A stretch of DNA of 64,000 nucleotides from Macrophomina tecta. Taxonomy: Eukaryota; Ascomycota; Dothideomycetes; Botryosphaeriales; Botryosphaeriaceae. The stretch is taken from the NCBI GenBank assembly GCA_024180945.1, contig JAKSGN010000002.1, positions 992,001-1,056,000 on the forward strand, in the 5' to 3' direction. The position numbers and the translations under genes were made by a program. The first letter of the stretch is position 1. Every line of letters starts with the position of its first letter. Positions 21,596 to 33,276 of this stretch are shown here, piece by piece. The notes under the pieces were generated by a model. The model did not search any database. It worked only from the letters and a program-made list of their open reading frames with translations, and had not been told where the DNA came from.

Positions 21596-22933
21596 TTTTT
21601 TTGTTGTTGTTCGTTCTTGGTTTTGTAAGAGATATGAAGATTGTGGGAGGTTTGGTAGTGTGAGGAGGGAGCCTGAAAGATCGGCTTGAAGGGTGGGTTA
21701 TAGCGATTGCTGGAGCTGATAACGCCCCCTGGTATGCGAGTGGAGTGAGAGAGGACAGAGAAGCTGCGGTGCTCTGGTCTGGAGAGGGTGCGTCAATGGC
21801 CATTTATATATTGGCATTGTGCATGTGGGTTTTCCAGGTGCGTCGCGGATGAGGAAGTTCGCGAAGGGCAGGCCTATCGCACGTATTCACCGATGGTTGA
21901 TCCCTGGCACCTGGAACTTCGGTACGCAGAAGAGCCGGATGTCCTCCGAAAAGGCTTGCTCTGTCTCGCTGGAGTTTTGATTGGTGGATCTCTTCCCGAG
22001 ACTTCCGTTTCGGGCAAAACTTAGTGCTCACGACATCCCTCTTTTCCCTACTTGACCAGTATGTTCGAAGAAGAACCCAGTGAACTAACTGGGACAGGGT
22101 CTCGACTGCCACATGAGTTGCTGCAAACAGCGATGGAAGATGTGGTAGAGATCCTCTATCAATAGATCCCATGTGTGCCAAGGGTTCAATTTACGGCCCT
22201 TACCCACCTCTGTGGAAACATTGCTCTTGCGTCCCGGTCCCTGGAATACCCTGAAGACGTGGCAAAGAGAGGGTCCACAAGTAGTGTGCTGTAACAAAAA
22301 GTGTCCTCGCTCCATCTCTAAACCAGCATCGCCGCACTCGATCTTGGGAAAGGGACCTGCTATTCGCGCGCCCCACGGTTTACTAACAAAGGTAATAAAA
22401 CATCAAAAAGCGCGTGCGCGGATAAATTATGCTTCAAACAAAGACTTAACCCCGCCGCCGAAACTCCTGGCTTGGCGGATGATCACACCTCACTCGTCAC
22501 GCAAGCCCAGAACTATCGGAGCAACCTTCAATTCCACCAGGCGCAATTCAAGGCCCTTTTCCCCCTTGCTTCGGCTTCGCTTCCGTGAGAACAATGAACA
22601 AGGGATTTTTGAAGGCGCCTGTTTACGTCATTTTGCCATGTGTCCGGAATAGCGTCGGTCTCTCCGTGACCGTTTGCGGCGAGCGGAGGCCGGATCAGAC
22701 TTTCTTGCGAGGACCCGGGCAGCGCGGAAGCCACATCCTGCTTCGGATGAGAGGTGTGATAAAATCGATGTACTGATTGACACACCGGCACATATCTGAC
22801 CGCACGTCGCAGGTGAGTTGAAAGGCATGTTCTTCGTATTGCTAACTCCGAACGAGGCATCATCTCAACCCATGACTATCTCAGGACAACTTCTCCGAGC
22901 GCTTCAAGAGTTTCCCGCAAATCCTCACCCAAC
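21596..22933. other. Intergenic, no gene seen
   Basis: 1.3 kb with the promoter of the glycine-zipper gene at its left and the end of the GST gene at its right. The frame at 22173-22652 has no family resemblance and unlikely composition. No RNA or repeat recognised. Confidence 0.35.
21802..21810 (-). promoter_or_regulatory. TATA box of the glycine-zipper gene
   Basis: TATATAAAT on the minus strand, preceded by CCAA, about 205 bp upstream of the ATG at 21595. Confidence 0.5.
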
Positions 22934-23753
22934 CTAGTGTTTCTGGAATTCCTCCTTCGCCATAACCTTCTTCACGCTCGCCCGCTCGGCGAGACGCTTG
23001 TGCCAAGCGGCGAACTCCGGGCACTCGGTTTGCCAGTCCCACTCAGGAATAAGGAAGCCGTACGCGTTCGACCATGGGACCCACGCCAAGTCCGCATAAG
23101 ACAGCTTGTCCCCAACAAGGTACGGCGTGCCGCTCTTCTTAAGGTGATGATTCACGACGTTGGTGACGCGCTTGATCTCCTTGTCGTAGCGCTCGATTGC
23201 CGAGGGGAGTTTCTGCGGTCATTTATCTCAGCATATCATCGCAGAAAAGCGTAGTGTCACGTTTCGCCTCTGCTGCGAAAACGGGAGTCGCGCAAGCTCG
23301 ATGGGAAGGGTGCTGGAAGTGACTTACCTCATGATGGAAGTGCGCAAACCACGCCTTCTGCCCGAAGTAAGGGCCCTGTCCCGACATCTGGAAATGCAGC
23401 CAGGACTTCTCGAGCCACTTTTCCGGCGAAATCGTGTAGTGGAGCTTGGCATCCTTGTCGTAGGTGTCAATCAGGTACTCGATGATGGCTCCGGACTGGC
23501 GAACACGTCAGCGCTTTGCTGCATCAAATCAGAAACTTGCGCCATAAACCTCAAACATCTTGACGCCGGTGTTGGGATCTTCCAGGGCGGGAACGCGGCC
23601 ATTGGGATTGATCGAGATGTATGGCTCGGCCTTCAGCTCGGTCGCGAAGTCGAGGGTCTTGGTGTCGTAGGGCAATTCGAGCTCCTCCAGCAAGATTGCG
23701 ACCTTGACCGGGTTCGGCGAAGGGCCGTGAACATACAACAGGAGCGGCTGCAT
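22934..23753 (-). CDS. Ure2-like glutathione S-transferase
   Basis: 216 residues in three exons: 23550-23753, 23328-23495 and 22934-23212. Intron 1 (23496-23549) has an atypical GTTTAT donor; intron 2 (23213-23327) has GTAAGT. The N-terminal thioredoxin-like domain starts at LLLYVHGPSPNPVKVAILLE and carries INPNGRVPALEDP, the cis-proline loop of GSTs. Joining exon 1 to exon 2 gives ESGAIIEYL, the conserved glutathione gamma-glutamyl-binding ES motif, which confirms the splice. The C-terminal helical domain has KLSYADLAWVPW. This is the fungal Ure2-like/GTT class for cytosolic conjugation or peroxidase detoxification, not a maleylacetoacetate isomerase, whose SSCxWRVRIAL motif is missing. ATG at 23753 chosen because homology starts there; the open frame extends 60 codons further upstream. 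The fumarylacetoacetase-family gene is next upstream on the same strand. Confidence 0.88.
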
Positions 23754-24625
23754 CTTAATGGTCTGTTCGGTTTTCCTGTTAAAATTCAGTCGAATGTTCA
23801 ACTCTGATGGTGTCGCAGGGAGCATACCCGGGAACAGATACGAGTTAATTCTGATTGACGAGAGGACTGCTTGAGGCAAGAGATTGCTGTCTTGTATCGC
23901 TTTGTACCTAAATATCCTTCGCGGAGTCTTCATTTAAATATTCCTACAGAGATAACCCACAATCACAAACAGTGCTGTCGCAAAGCTGACGTTCTTACAA
24001 ATTCAGTTGGTGTCCAGGACACTTAATAAGCGCCCGGATGCTCGGTGAACCGAGTTATGCCCATTTGCATAACTGTACAGTGCCGTGTGCTCGGATGAGT
24101 AAGAAGCTGACAGCGTTGGCGTTCTCTCGGCTTTCTGTGTTCCCCGAGACGCGCCTGAATGATACACGCGCTTACAAATGCCCTGTTACATCGTTCGGGA
24201 AGCACCGACAAACTGGCAGCTTGTTGTTGCAAGACTCCGAATACTTTCGGCTCTAATGGCCCGAAACGGGAAGCAATATAGTTGGCCTTGCCGAATGGCG
24301 TATAGCGCATTGCCGCGGCTCTTTGAGCAATTCACGTCACGTTTCCCCAAAACAAGTTGAACCGAGACTAATATAAGAAAGCACCTATGACCTTACCATA
24401 TGGTAGAGTTTCTCGGTGGTGAACCGAACATGTAGATGACATGCGGATCCTCCTATGAAACCTGTTCATCCCCTCTACTAAGCCTGCTGCCGTTCCTGGG
24501 TCGAAAGAAGAACGAATCTGCACAGCTTGATGGATCCAACATTGCAGTTCTTTTTCAAGCTAAACGATCTGTGTGCAGCATCAGTCATGCTCGACAGCAG
24601 CCCTTCAGCGCAGTCCCCCTCACCT
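23754..24625. other. Intergenic between GST and fumarylacetoacetase-family genes
   Basis: 0.87 kb holding the promoter of the GST gene and the 3' flank of the hydrolase gene. Nothing else recognised. Confidence 0.4.
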
Positions 24626-26398
24626 TCACTCCGGCAGCGGCACTACAACGCCCCTACAATCACCAAATCCAAAGAGCCTCTCCCCGCTCTTTGCATCATG
24701 CACCCATCCCTGTATGTTCACCTCATCCCCATCCTCCAACCACGTCCTTTTGTGCCCACTCCCAACCTCAAACGCCTTGGCCCCGTTATACGACCGCTCT
24801 GCCAGGCAGCAGCGTCCGAAATCGTCACTCTGAAAGGCCCAATATCATCAGCAAATCTCCCACAAAAGCCAAAGGGCAACCTCCAACACGCACTCACCTC
24901 AAACATCGACATCGTCCCCGTCCCCAACAAATCCCCCGTCCCTACCGCACTCCCATTCCGCGTCTGATGCGCCAGCAGCTGCCTGTGCGTCCAGTAGGTC
25001 TGTTTGTACTCGGTCCGACAGACCTCGAACGCCGTGTCCGCGCCGCCCGGCCTGAGACTGACGGAGCAGCGCAGGTCGATGCAAGGGAGGTCGCCGCCGG
25101 GCGCCGCGTCCTCGGAGAGGTAGTCGACGAAGGGCAGGCGCGGCGCCATCTGGCGCGCGACGCGGGCGGGCGCGAGCGCGTCGAGCGTGAGGATCCAGGG
25201 CGAGATGGTGACGCAACCGGACTTGCCGAGGAAGGGTCCGGTCGGGCCGGCGGATTCGGAGGATTGGATGTCGCGGGCTTTTTGGTTGGGCAGAAATGTG
25301 TCAGTGGTGAGGAGTGGGAGATGGGAAGAACGGGGCTATGGAGGGTTCTGGTTACACCTGCCCGGGCGGCAGGGAGTACTGCATTCTCCCGGATTGCGGA
25401 TAGATGCAAACAGAGTGTGGGTATGATGGACGATATGGAGAGGAGGAAGTATGGTAAAGTGGCTCGTTCAACTTACCGCTCCAATCATTCAACAGCACGA
25501 AGCCGAAGACGTAGTCGTCCACCTCTTCGAGCTTGATTCGCTGCCCGATCTTGGACGGCCTTGCCAGATAAACACCCAGCTCGAGCTCGAAATCGAACTT
25601 CTTGGAGGCGCCCGATTGAGCCGGGCCATCCGTCTGGAACTGCCCGCTGGTCACGCCAGCGAAGCGGTACACGGGCGTGTCCGAGACGACGATGTTTCTC
25701 GAATTTCCGTAGTATCCTAGCGGGGAATGGTAGAAAGGAGCTCGAGATGGCATTGGGTGATTGAGGACATCGGCCATCTACCACGGCACTTCAGCGGTGT
25801 AACAAAATTTCTGAAGTGCATCTGGTCCTCTGCTGATATTTTTTCCAAAAGTCATGTTTTGGCAGGACTTTGCAATAGCAACGTGGAAAAGATGTTGGCA
25901 TAGAAAGTAGAAACCTACATTTTCAGCGTGGCCTCTGCTCGAAACATAATCTGCATAGTTGACCGTCTGCATGGGCAGATGGTTCGTCACGCTGGCAGCT
26001 GGCAGGAAAGAACTCTCAAAATCCCTGCGGAGCCCTTCGTCTTTCCACACATCCTGGATGCGATTGCGGACTGCTTTGCGTACACTTGGCGCCAGAGCCG
26101 CGAAGTCATTGAGCGACCTGGTGTCCTCAAAGGCCGAGTTGACGTAGCCGCGGATGGCGGAAAAGGCGCCGAGGCTAGAGAAGGCGGCGAGATCAATAAC
26201 GGTGTCGTGGATGCGTGTTGCCGGTCGCGGGCGAGTAGGCTATTGCCGGGTCTGAGTTAGCACCCATAAATGGTATGATTTAGTAGAGCTCGAAGCCCTA
26301 GGGGGCTTGCTGGCGGACTGTAGGTGAGTTGCTACCTCATTCGGGGTTGAGATGACGCCGAACGGGACGTTCTCGACGGGAAACTGATCTGCACTCAT
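24626..26398 (-). CDS. Fumarylacetoacetase (FAH) family hydrolase
   Basis: 411 residues in five exons: 26336-26398, 25919-26239, 25477-25777, 24898-25277 and 24626-24796. The first intron is 96 bp; the others are 141, 199 and 101 bp. Fumarylacetoacetase cleaves fumarylacetoacetate to fumarate and acetoacetate, the last step of tyrosine/phenylalanine catabolism. The start SADQFPVENVPFGVISTP matches the family N-terminus. Key residues align with human FAH: D118 (D126), H125 in SSRGHAEN (H133), E192 and E194 in FELELGV (E199/E201) and D226 in LLNDWSARDIQ (D233). Two acceptors are unusual: AAG before exon 4, and GAG (after an in-register CAG) before exon 5. Both are fixed by frame and homology. 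It is fairly diverged (HSPLGYYGNSRNIV for the usual HLPVGYHGRASS), so a related acylpyruvate substrate is possible. The GST gene lies next on the same strand. Confidence 0.88.
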
Positions 26399-28111
26399 CG
26401 TATCTCAAGTTTGATGGGCTCTTGTTCCTAGCTCTTTTTGAATATAGATGTCTCGCTCTATTTCTTGATGACTGGATAGCCAATCGCTTTGCGCTCAATA
26501 CGGTGGCTTTCGAGCTCTTTGAGTGTCTCGGCTCTATGCCGCGCAACTACCCGAAGGTTTCACAGATTTACCAAAGAATCCGACCAGGCTCAGCCGATAA
26601 AAGGCGTCAAATGCTGCAATAGAAATTCGGAGGTTGCTTTTATACGGATCCTAAACGAAGAGCCGCCTGCCGCTGTTGATCCCGTGCATGCTCGGCCCCC
26701 GCATTGGCAGAGAATCCCGGGATGTGGACCACCACACGTCCCGCCCCCGCAAAATTGCACAGCCGCCTGAGATCCTTTCCGGTTCGAAACCGGGAAAAAT
26801 GCGGCATATAATCCTACGGACGAAAATGGAAAGCGAAAGAGGAAGTGCAACAAGCTGATTGGTGAAGATGGAGTGAGTGGCCGGCCAATCAGAACAACAC
26901 GCATCAAAGTGGCCGATTTGTATGTGTGAGATATTGGAGAATGCATCCGGACACGGATTAAACGACTGGTAGCTACATGGTGGGAACTGCGTAGCCTCCC
27001 TATTTACGCACGCTATTACAATATTTTCAAGGTCAAGTCGGACGGGAGGGGCAGCGTTTTACCTTGTACACATGAGAACAAAGCAAGGCACAAGCGCCTG
27101 ACTAAACGCCATGACGCAGTTCTACCCGCCCAACAGAGCCTCAATGATAATTACCGTCAAGATGCAATGCGGCAGGCCCACAAGCCACTCTACCGAACTC
27201 CGAGCAAGGCGCCCCGGCCCTCCCATGCACCAAACAAGGGCAAGCGAGCTCGCAGCGTAGACAAGAAAAATTGGAGAAGTCAAATATATCAGTGCGAGAC
27301 ACGTGACTTCTTCAGAACCTTGGCCTTGAAGCTGATCTGCGAACATAAAGTATGCTTTAGTAATGAGGGCAGCGGGGAAGTCAAACGATTATTTGCAGGA
27401 GAAAGCTGTCGGCAGCTCGGACATCCGGAGTCCTTCGACGCCGACAGCGACGAATGCTTACTGATCGTCTCACGAGCGCTTAGTTGATTGGCAGCGGAAA
27501 GCTGAGAAGAAGCATTTACACAGCAGGACGCACACGGAGAGTGGCGGGAACTTGCGTCACTCTCCGCACTTAGCTCGGAGACACTACAGGTAACTAAAAT
27601 TTAACGCCGGGTGTAAGCGGATGGACCGACAAGCAAGTGTCAGCAATTTTGCATGGAAGCAAGACCTAGAGTAAGCGAAGATGAGGTGATGGGGCAGGGC
27701 GGACACAAGGGTCAGGGTCAGCTCCATCGGCAGCACGTCAGGGATGAGAGCTTGAGGTGATCCTTGTCATACAGGATGATAGGGGGAAGAAAAAAAGCAA
27801 TCTTCAGATGAAATACTGTCAGGAAAAGTCAAAGACGGCCAATTGTTCATGCTGCATTTGCTGTAGCTGCAGAGAGGCGAACTAAATTGCACTGTCGGTC
27901 CAGATGAAACAGTCGCTTTGATTAGGCACGAAGGGTCCCGTATATTCGTCTCATATATTTCGTCTGAACTGAGTGACTATAGCAGCAGTGGTCAAGGACG
28001 TAAAGTGCGCCAGAGAAACCCGCACGCAGACGAGCACGTGCCTCCACTACGCAGCGCCACGAAAGCCAAGGACATGATTGTTAATCCTAATGCGAGAAGT
28101 GAAAAGCTCCC
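26399..28111. other. Intergenic, no gene seen
   Basis: 1.7 kb upstream of the FAH-family gene and downstream of the oxalate decarboxylase gene. It contains a perfect 9-bp inverted repeat at 27535-27566 and a CACGTGAC at about 27300. No protein-coding content recognised. Confidence 0.4.
27535..27566. repeat. Perfect 9-bp inverted repeat, 14-bp spacer
   Basis: CGGAGAGTG (27535-27543) and CACTCTCCG (27558-27566) are exact inverted copies. They could bind a dimeric regulator (CGG-type half sites are typical of fungal Zn2Cys6 factors) or form a hairpin. It lies about 0.55 kb beyond the 3' end of the oxalate decarboxylase gene and 1.1 kb upstream of the FAH-family gene. Confidence 0.6.
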
Positions 28112-29639
28112 TTAAGACGATCCAGCAACAACAATCTCCTTTTCCGTGGGGAAGGAATTTATGGTCTCGTCCGACAGATTCAGGGTGTCCTTGACAATCT
28201 GGTGTGGCGTGAGCGCAAGCCACTGGCTCAAAGACATATCGGAGAAGTGGTCTGCCTGAAGCACCTCGAGGAGGATGACGTCCTCATCACCGACATTCTC
28301 GATGTAGTGCGAGTTGGACTTGGGGAAATACCCAACATCGCCAGCACGGTAATCGAAGGTCGTAGCGACATTCGGCGGGGTGAAGAGGGTAGCACGAGCG
28401 GAGCCGGCAATGAAGAAGGACCATTCGTCAGAGCTGGGGTGCCAGTGAATCTCGCGGAGGGCACCCGGCTTGATGGTGACAAGGGCAGCGGAGAAATTGG
28501 GCGCCACGGGGAAGGTCAGAGGGTCAACGATCTTGACACTACCACCGGGAACCTCATGAGCGGTCTGCTCCGACCAGTGGTAGGTGTAGCTTGCCGGGCC
28601 CGTCAGTGCACCCGCTGAGCTCGTGACATTCTGCTCCTTAATGTCCTTGGGCGCCGGTGTGCCGGGAAAGATGAAAAGTTCCCCATCTGGAATGTCGTCG
28701 AAAGCGGAAACGTTCACGTGAAGGTCCTTGGACAGCACCTCCTTCTGCAGAGTGGTTATTAATACGAGCTTGTCAAGTGCGCCATGTTATGCGAGCTGCT
28801 TACGGGGTTGTGAGCGAAAATCTCCGAAGCGAGGAAGGTGTTGTCTTCTGAGAAGCTTCCGTCATCAAAGACAAGCATGAACTCAGCCCCGCCGTCGAGG
28901 GCCTGGATAGAGTGAGGAATACCCCTACGTTCTGTCAGCTACGAGGCTAAAGGTTGCCAGAGACGGCAGGACTTACGGAGGGAAGAACCAGACATCGCCC
29001 TTGCTGACGTCGTCAACGAAGGTCTTTCCATCCTCTTGGACAGCCTGTCCTTGTCAGCAAAAAGCATTGGCGTGAGCTGACGAGGTGACATACCTGCACA
29101 CGGACTGTGCCATTGAGCATCAACGCCCACTCACCAGCCACATGCCAATGAAGCTCACGGTATCCACCAGGCTCCAAGCGCATGTCAACACCAGCCATGG
29201 CGGTGGCATCAGCCAGGACAACCTCATTCTGTTGCCTCGACCAACCAGCTCCGTTCTTGCCCAACTTGGCGTGGCTGAGACCCATGCTCCACTGAGCATT
29301 GATAGTCTGTCCATGGTCGGTCCCAGGAGGCGCCAGCTTATCACTATTCTGCCTGTCGATGTCCGAGTTGTGAGGACCGGGATCAGTGCCGCCTTTGGTG
29401 CCGCGGATGGGCTGGGGGTTCTCGATGTTGGAAAAGTCCAAGAAGGTGCCGAGGTCTGCATCGTCGGATTGACCGGGAGCGAGCTCGTACTGGACCTTGG
29501 TGGTGTCTTCGTCGGTCAGGATGTTGGAGGGATTGTAGCCCTGGAGGGCGGGCGAACCGCGCAGAGGGTCAACAGCAGGCGCGGCATGAACCGCTCGAAG
29601 AGCGGACAACCCGAGGAGAAGAGAGAGACTCTGGACCAT
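28112..29639 (-). CDS. Secreted bicupin oxalate decarboxylase
   Basis: 455 residues in four exons: 29094-29639, 28977-29044, 28804-28924 and 28112-28744, with introns of 49, 52 and 59 bp. An N-terminal signal peptide ([17 protein letters not shown]) indicates secretion. It converts oxalate to formate and CO2 using manganese. Cupin 1 metal ligands: H164-W-H166, E170, H209. Cupin 2: H345-W-H347, E352, H391. The lid over cupin 1 that separates decarboxylases from oxidases reads S230-E-D-N, aligning with SENS of B. subtilis OxdC, and keeps the catalytic Glu (E231 for E162). Length matches the family. A TATAAAG lies about 95 bp upstream of the ATG. Likely role: removal of environmental or self-made oxalate. 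Confidence 0.93.
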
Positions 29640-29732
29640 TTTGTCAAGGAAGGATAAGACCGAGGTGCTGCTGTGAGGGACCGACGAGGGCTGGAGAAGA
29701 AAAAGAAGGCATTCGCGGTGGATTCACTCCGG

Positions 29733-29739
29733 CTTTATA
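29733..29739 (-). promoter_or_regulatory. TATA box of the oxalate decarboxylase gene
   Basis: TATAAAG on the minus strand about 95 bp upstream of the ATG at 29639, an expected distance for a fungal core promoter. Confidence 0.5.
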
Positions 29740-32700
29740 GCTGGATGCGAAGGCCGAGCAAGAACGCGAGGAGCAAATGGTACGCGTATGGCTATGGCCT
29801 ACAACGCACCGACGGGTGTGCTTCCCCTCACTATCCCGCCCTTGGCGAGCATAGTCTCCACTATGCCAAGGTGGATCGTCTGGATTTGGGCATCGGGATG
29901 GAACTGAGGCGAAGTGGCCAGCGCGGTACCCAGGGCTTAGCCGGGGCAGCGGACTGGATGACAGAGATTGGGTAGTCTGTGCTCAATTGGAGCAGGCGGG
30001 GCGGTGATAGGCTGTGCAGAGATTAAAGATGTTCCGTTTCTGTAAACAAGATTAATAGCAAGGACGGGGCGTGGTCGAGGTCTGGCACCATGCATTCACG
30101 GGATCCTGTCTAATGACGTTTACACGATGGACTAGCCGGGGCAGACTCCCGCTTCAAGGTTCCGGCCGAGGAGACATGCAAACCATGCTCAGTGGCCGCG
30201 TGGGAGATCCATGCATGGGCAGGTGGTGTTCAATGGAGGAGGGCCTGGCCAGTTCCAGGAAGCTGTGCTGTCTGCATGGGCGTCTGCTGCATCACACGGA
30301 AGGTAGGGGTTGCAGGTGGGTGCGTGGCTCTTGCTTCTATGTGGTGGAATGTGCGATGCACCTCGGACGGCGCGCTCTGATGAGAAGGGGCGCCGTGTGC
30401 GGCGCAAAGGGCGGCAGCAGCCTCAAGCAGGCGTGCAGACTGACAGATGGGAGCGGAGCTCGGAGGGGAGCTCAGATGGCAGCGAGAGGGAAGGGCGCTG
30501 ATGACACGGCCATCCGTGTCAGCCTCTCGAGGCAGCGCTGCGGGGAACGCTGCCCACCACGACCAGCACCGAGGGGGAGACATGGCGAGCTCGACGTGCC
30601 GGGGACAACAGGGCCACCAATCCTGGCCGGCGGCCCATGATCGGGCGGGAGTGCGGACGGCGGCTGACGTGATGGGAGCAGAGCAGCGACACCCATCTCG
30701 GCGAAGCGATGTTCGTGGCGCCCAAGGCGATACGCGCGCCGCACGGGCGCCGCGGCGTTGGAGGGCGCCAAGGGAGGCGTCTATCGTGCGGAGCTTGAAG
30801 GGGCAGCTGGTTGTCGTGGCGGAGCTTGTCAGGCCTGAGCGAGCTCTTGTCGAAGCTTGTGTGCGCGAGCGAGTGGGGCCATCGGCGCACGCCTCCGCAC
30901 TTTCCTGTCCTACCGCGCCCCGAGCCGTCCGGGAGAAAGCACATGCACTCCTGCTGCCCTCGAGCCCTCCATCCATTTACCCGTCCTCGGTCGGCCGTCA
31001 GCATGGCCAGCGAACGCGTGCTTTTCCGTGGCGTCCGGGGGTCAGCCGGCGCAAGCACGATGACAGAGCCGCTTTCTGTCATCGCCTCGTGTGCGCCACC
31101 GCCCTGGACCTCAGCCTGGCTTTCCCGGTACGCCCATCATGACCTGCAGAATGCGGTTCGCAAAGCGAGCCAATCCCGTCCGAATACGCCGCCGGCGAGA
31201 AGACCGGCCATGCAGGGCGCCGAGGCCGAGTGCGTAAGCTGCCTGGAGACGGCCGCAATCGAAGCCTGTTCCTGATGGAAGTGCCTCCAATGTGCCGTGG
31301 ATCCGTGGGAAAGGCGGCATGGATCCTCCCCTGCGCGAGGCCTCCAGCGTTGCGGATTAAGACCGTTACTTCGCAACTCCATGCACGACTCGACACCGAG
31401 CCTCCGTCGTATAGCAGCACAGCGAGCATGGCGCAGATGCTGGTAGCAGGCCCCGGCCGCACCTCTGCCCACCCAATGCCAGCCTCGTCACTGCTTGACC
31501 GCTACGGAACGCTGTGCCGAGATAACCCAAAACTGCCTGACGCATCAAGATCTGTCACTCTCCGCTGAGCATAATCTCCAAAAACCGAGCAAATAACATT
31601 CGGCATGTTTCTGGTGACGTCCTTCCATCGTGGGGACAGCGGGCCCTCAACATGGCCCACTCCAACCCGCTGCGCTGCGGTGGGTTTCTCGGCCCTGAAA
31701 ACCTACCGCACCTCTCCAATATATGATTCAGGCGCCCGCACGGGCAAATGGCTTCTTCCTTGCGGGAGCCCCTGCTCGTGAGCAATGGCCATCCCGGACC
31801 TTTATGCTCCCTCCGAGATCCGAAGTCTAAGACCTTGCAACTTGAAAGCCCGTTGGCTCTACCGCCTGCCTTATCTCCTAATTTTAGAGTGGACTTACGT
31901 GCAGGATTGACAGGATTGACTCAAAAAGTCAGGCTCTGGAAAGGTATAAACCCGCTTGGCGAATGCGTTGTCCAGTTTCACATCTCGCTCCTCCAACAAC
32001 CCCCCCCTTCTGTTGTCTTCGGCAAGTTGTAGGCACCACATTAGCCGGCCTTTGTGCGCCTGCACACAGCCTCAACAGCGACACCTACCTCACGCGCCCG
32101 TTTCCCTAGCATCGCTTAGCTCAACAGGCCCAAGAGCCGCTTTCGAGTCTCAACAGCGGTATACTTCTGCTGCGCGAGCCGATTTAGGTCTTGCAATTCC
32201 CTCCTGCCGCGACACAGCAATGTCATCGATCCTTGGTGTGCAGTCGAAGCAGCCATCCCGACATTGACGTGCAATAATGCTGCTTGACGATTACACCCGG
32301 CTGACTGCGACATGAAGGAAGACGAACATGCCATTGCAAGTGCCCCCCATAGCCTGGATAACCCCGCCTCCTGACGCCTCAGTCCGAGTACCGACCGCAG
32401 CCAGCCCACCAACCAGTGCCCGGATCAACACCAAGACTTTTTACAGCTAGGGAAACCCATGGCCAGACTCATACGTAAAGGCCAGGACGAGCCACATCCC
32501 ATGACGTGCCCCCACATCCATGCACCCACATTCACACATATACACACGCCGCCGGATCTGCAGCTTCCGTCTTTCAGCCCAATAAGCACACGGTGGCTGG
32601 GCGTTTGCTTGGCCGACAAGGACCGGAGTTTCAAATGCGAATGCAACGAGCAACAAGCAATCTAAGCCTCACTCTCAAGCGACCACCAGCACAGCCACCC

Positions 32701-33202
32701 AGAGACAGAAGTGGAAACACTAAACTATGACCAGCATTGCAAATTTTATTTTATCTACTTTCTCCCTACTTCAGGCATTGCTATCCGTCCACACCCCACA
32801 CCGTGCTCGCCTTCCGAAACACTTGATTAATCTTTTCTTTTTCTTTCAGCCGTCATGATATGTACCGTTACATTATGCTTCTTCGTGCCCTACAACCGGA
32901 ACTTAGGGAGAACAAATGGAAAACAAGAAAAAAAAATACCGGGAAGCGGCGCGTTTAAAAGTACGCCCTATACGCCAATGCCAGAGGATATCTCTGCAGC
33001 AAAAAAGAGACTGGAAAACAAAAAGAACAAAAAAAAAGGGACAAACACGTCTTCGCTGGAAACAGAATATGAGTGTCGTGTGCATCATCTGTACAGAGCA
33101 GTCCGAAAATAGCGGTCATGTCGCGAGATCCCTTCCAGCTCTTGTTGTCTGTTCAGTTCTACCATTTTCCCCAAGGCTATTGCTCTCTCTCCGAACCGTG
33201 AG

Positions 33203-33243
33203 GCGGTGGAGGAGGAGGAGGAGGAGGAGGAGGAGGAGGAGGC
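33203..33243 (+). repeat. GGA trinucleotide repeat
   Basis: About twelve GGA/GAG units just beyond the stop codon of the DUF3405 gene, in its probable 3' untranslated region (CCT/TCC on the transcribed strand). Confidence 0.85.
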
Positions 33244-33276
33244 TGTGGAAGATGTTTAGACTTTTTCCTAAATTTA

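Larger units (their letters stand above)
29640..33276. other. Long intergenic region, no gene supported
   Basis: 3.6 kb upstream of oxalate decarboxylase and downstream of the DUF3405 gene. From 30.2 to 31.5 kb it is GC-rich and full of overlapping frames on both strands (up to about 250 codons) with Ala/Arg/Ser-rich, low-information products typical of chance frames. A plus-strand TATAAA at about 31945 is followed by no ATG-initiated gene I can recognise. The last 500 bp are A/T-richer and end in a GGA repeat. Confidence 0.4.

Noticed and set aside
20882..21628. Plus-strand frames opposite the glycine-zipper gene
   Set aside because: They give Pro/Thr/Ser/Arg-rich products without a signal or motif. 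The minus strand has a signal peptide, KREA sites and a TATA box.
22173..22652. 159-codon plus-strand frame
   Set aside because: Composition (Pro/Arg/Lys/Ser with scattered Cys) and lack of motifs suggest chance; overlapped by a minus-strand frame of similar quality.
26760..26815. GGTTCGAAACC looking like a tRNA T-arm
   Set aside because: It forms a simple hairpin, but no acceptor stem, D-arm or anticodon arm at the right spacing can be drawn.
30230..31142. Long overlapping frames on both strands (about 190-250 codons)
   Set aside because: GC-rich sequence naturally leaves several frames open at once. The products are Arg/Ala/Ser-rich, and mutually overlapping frames look equally unlikely to be real.
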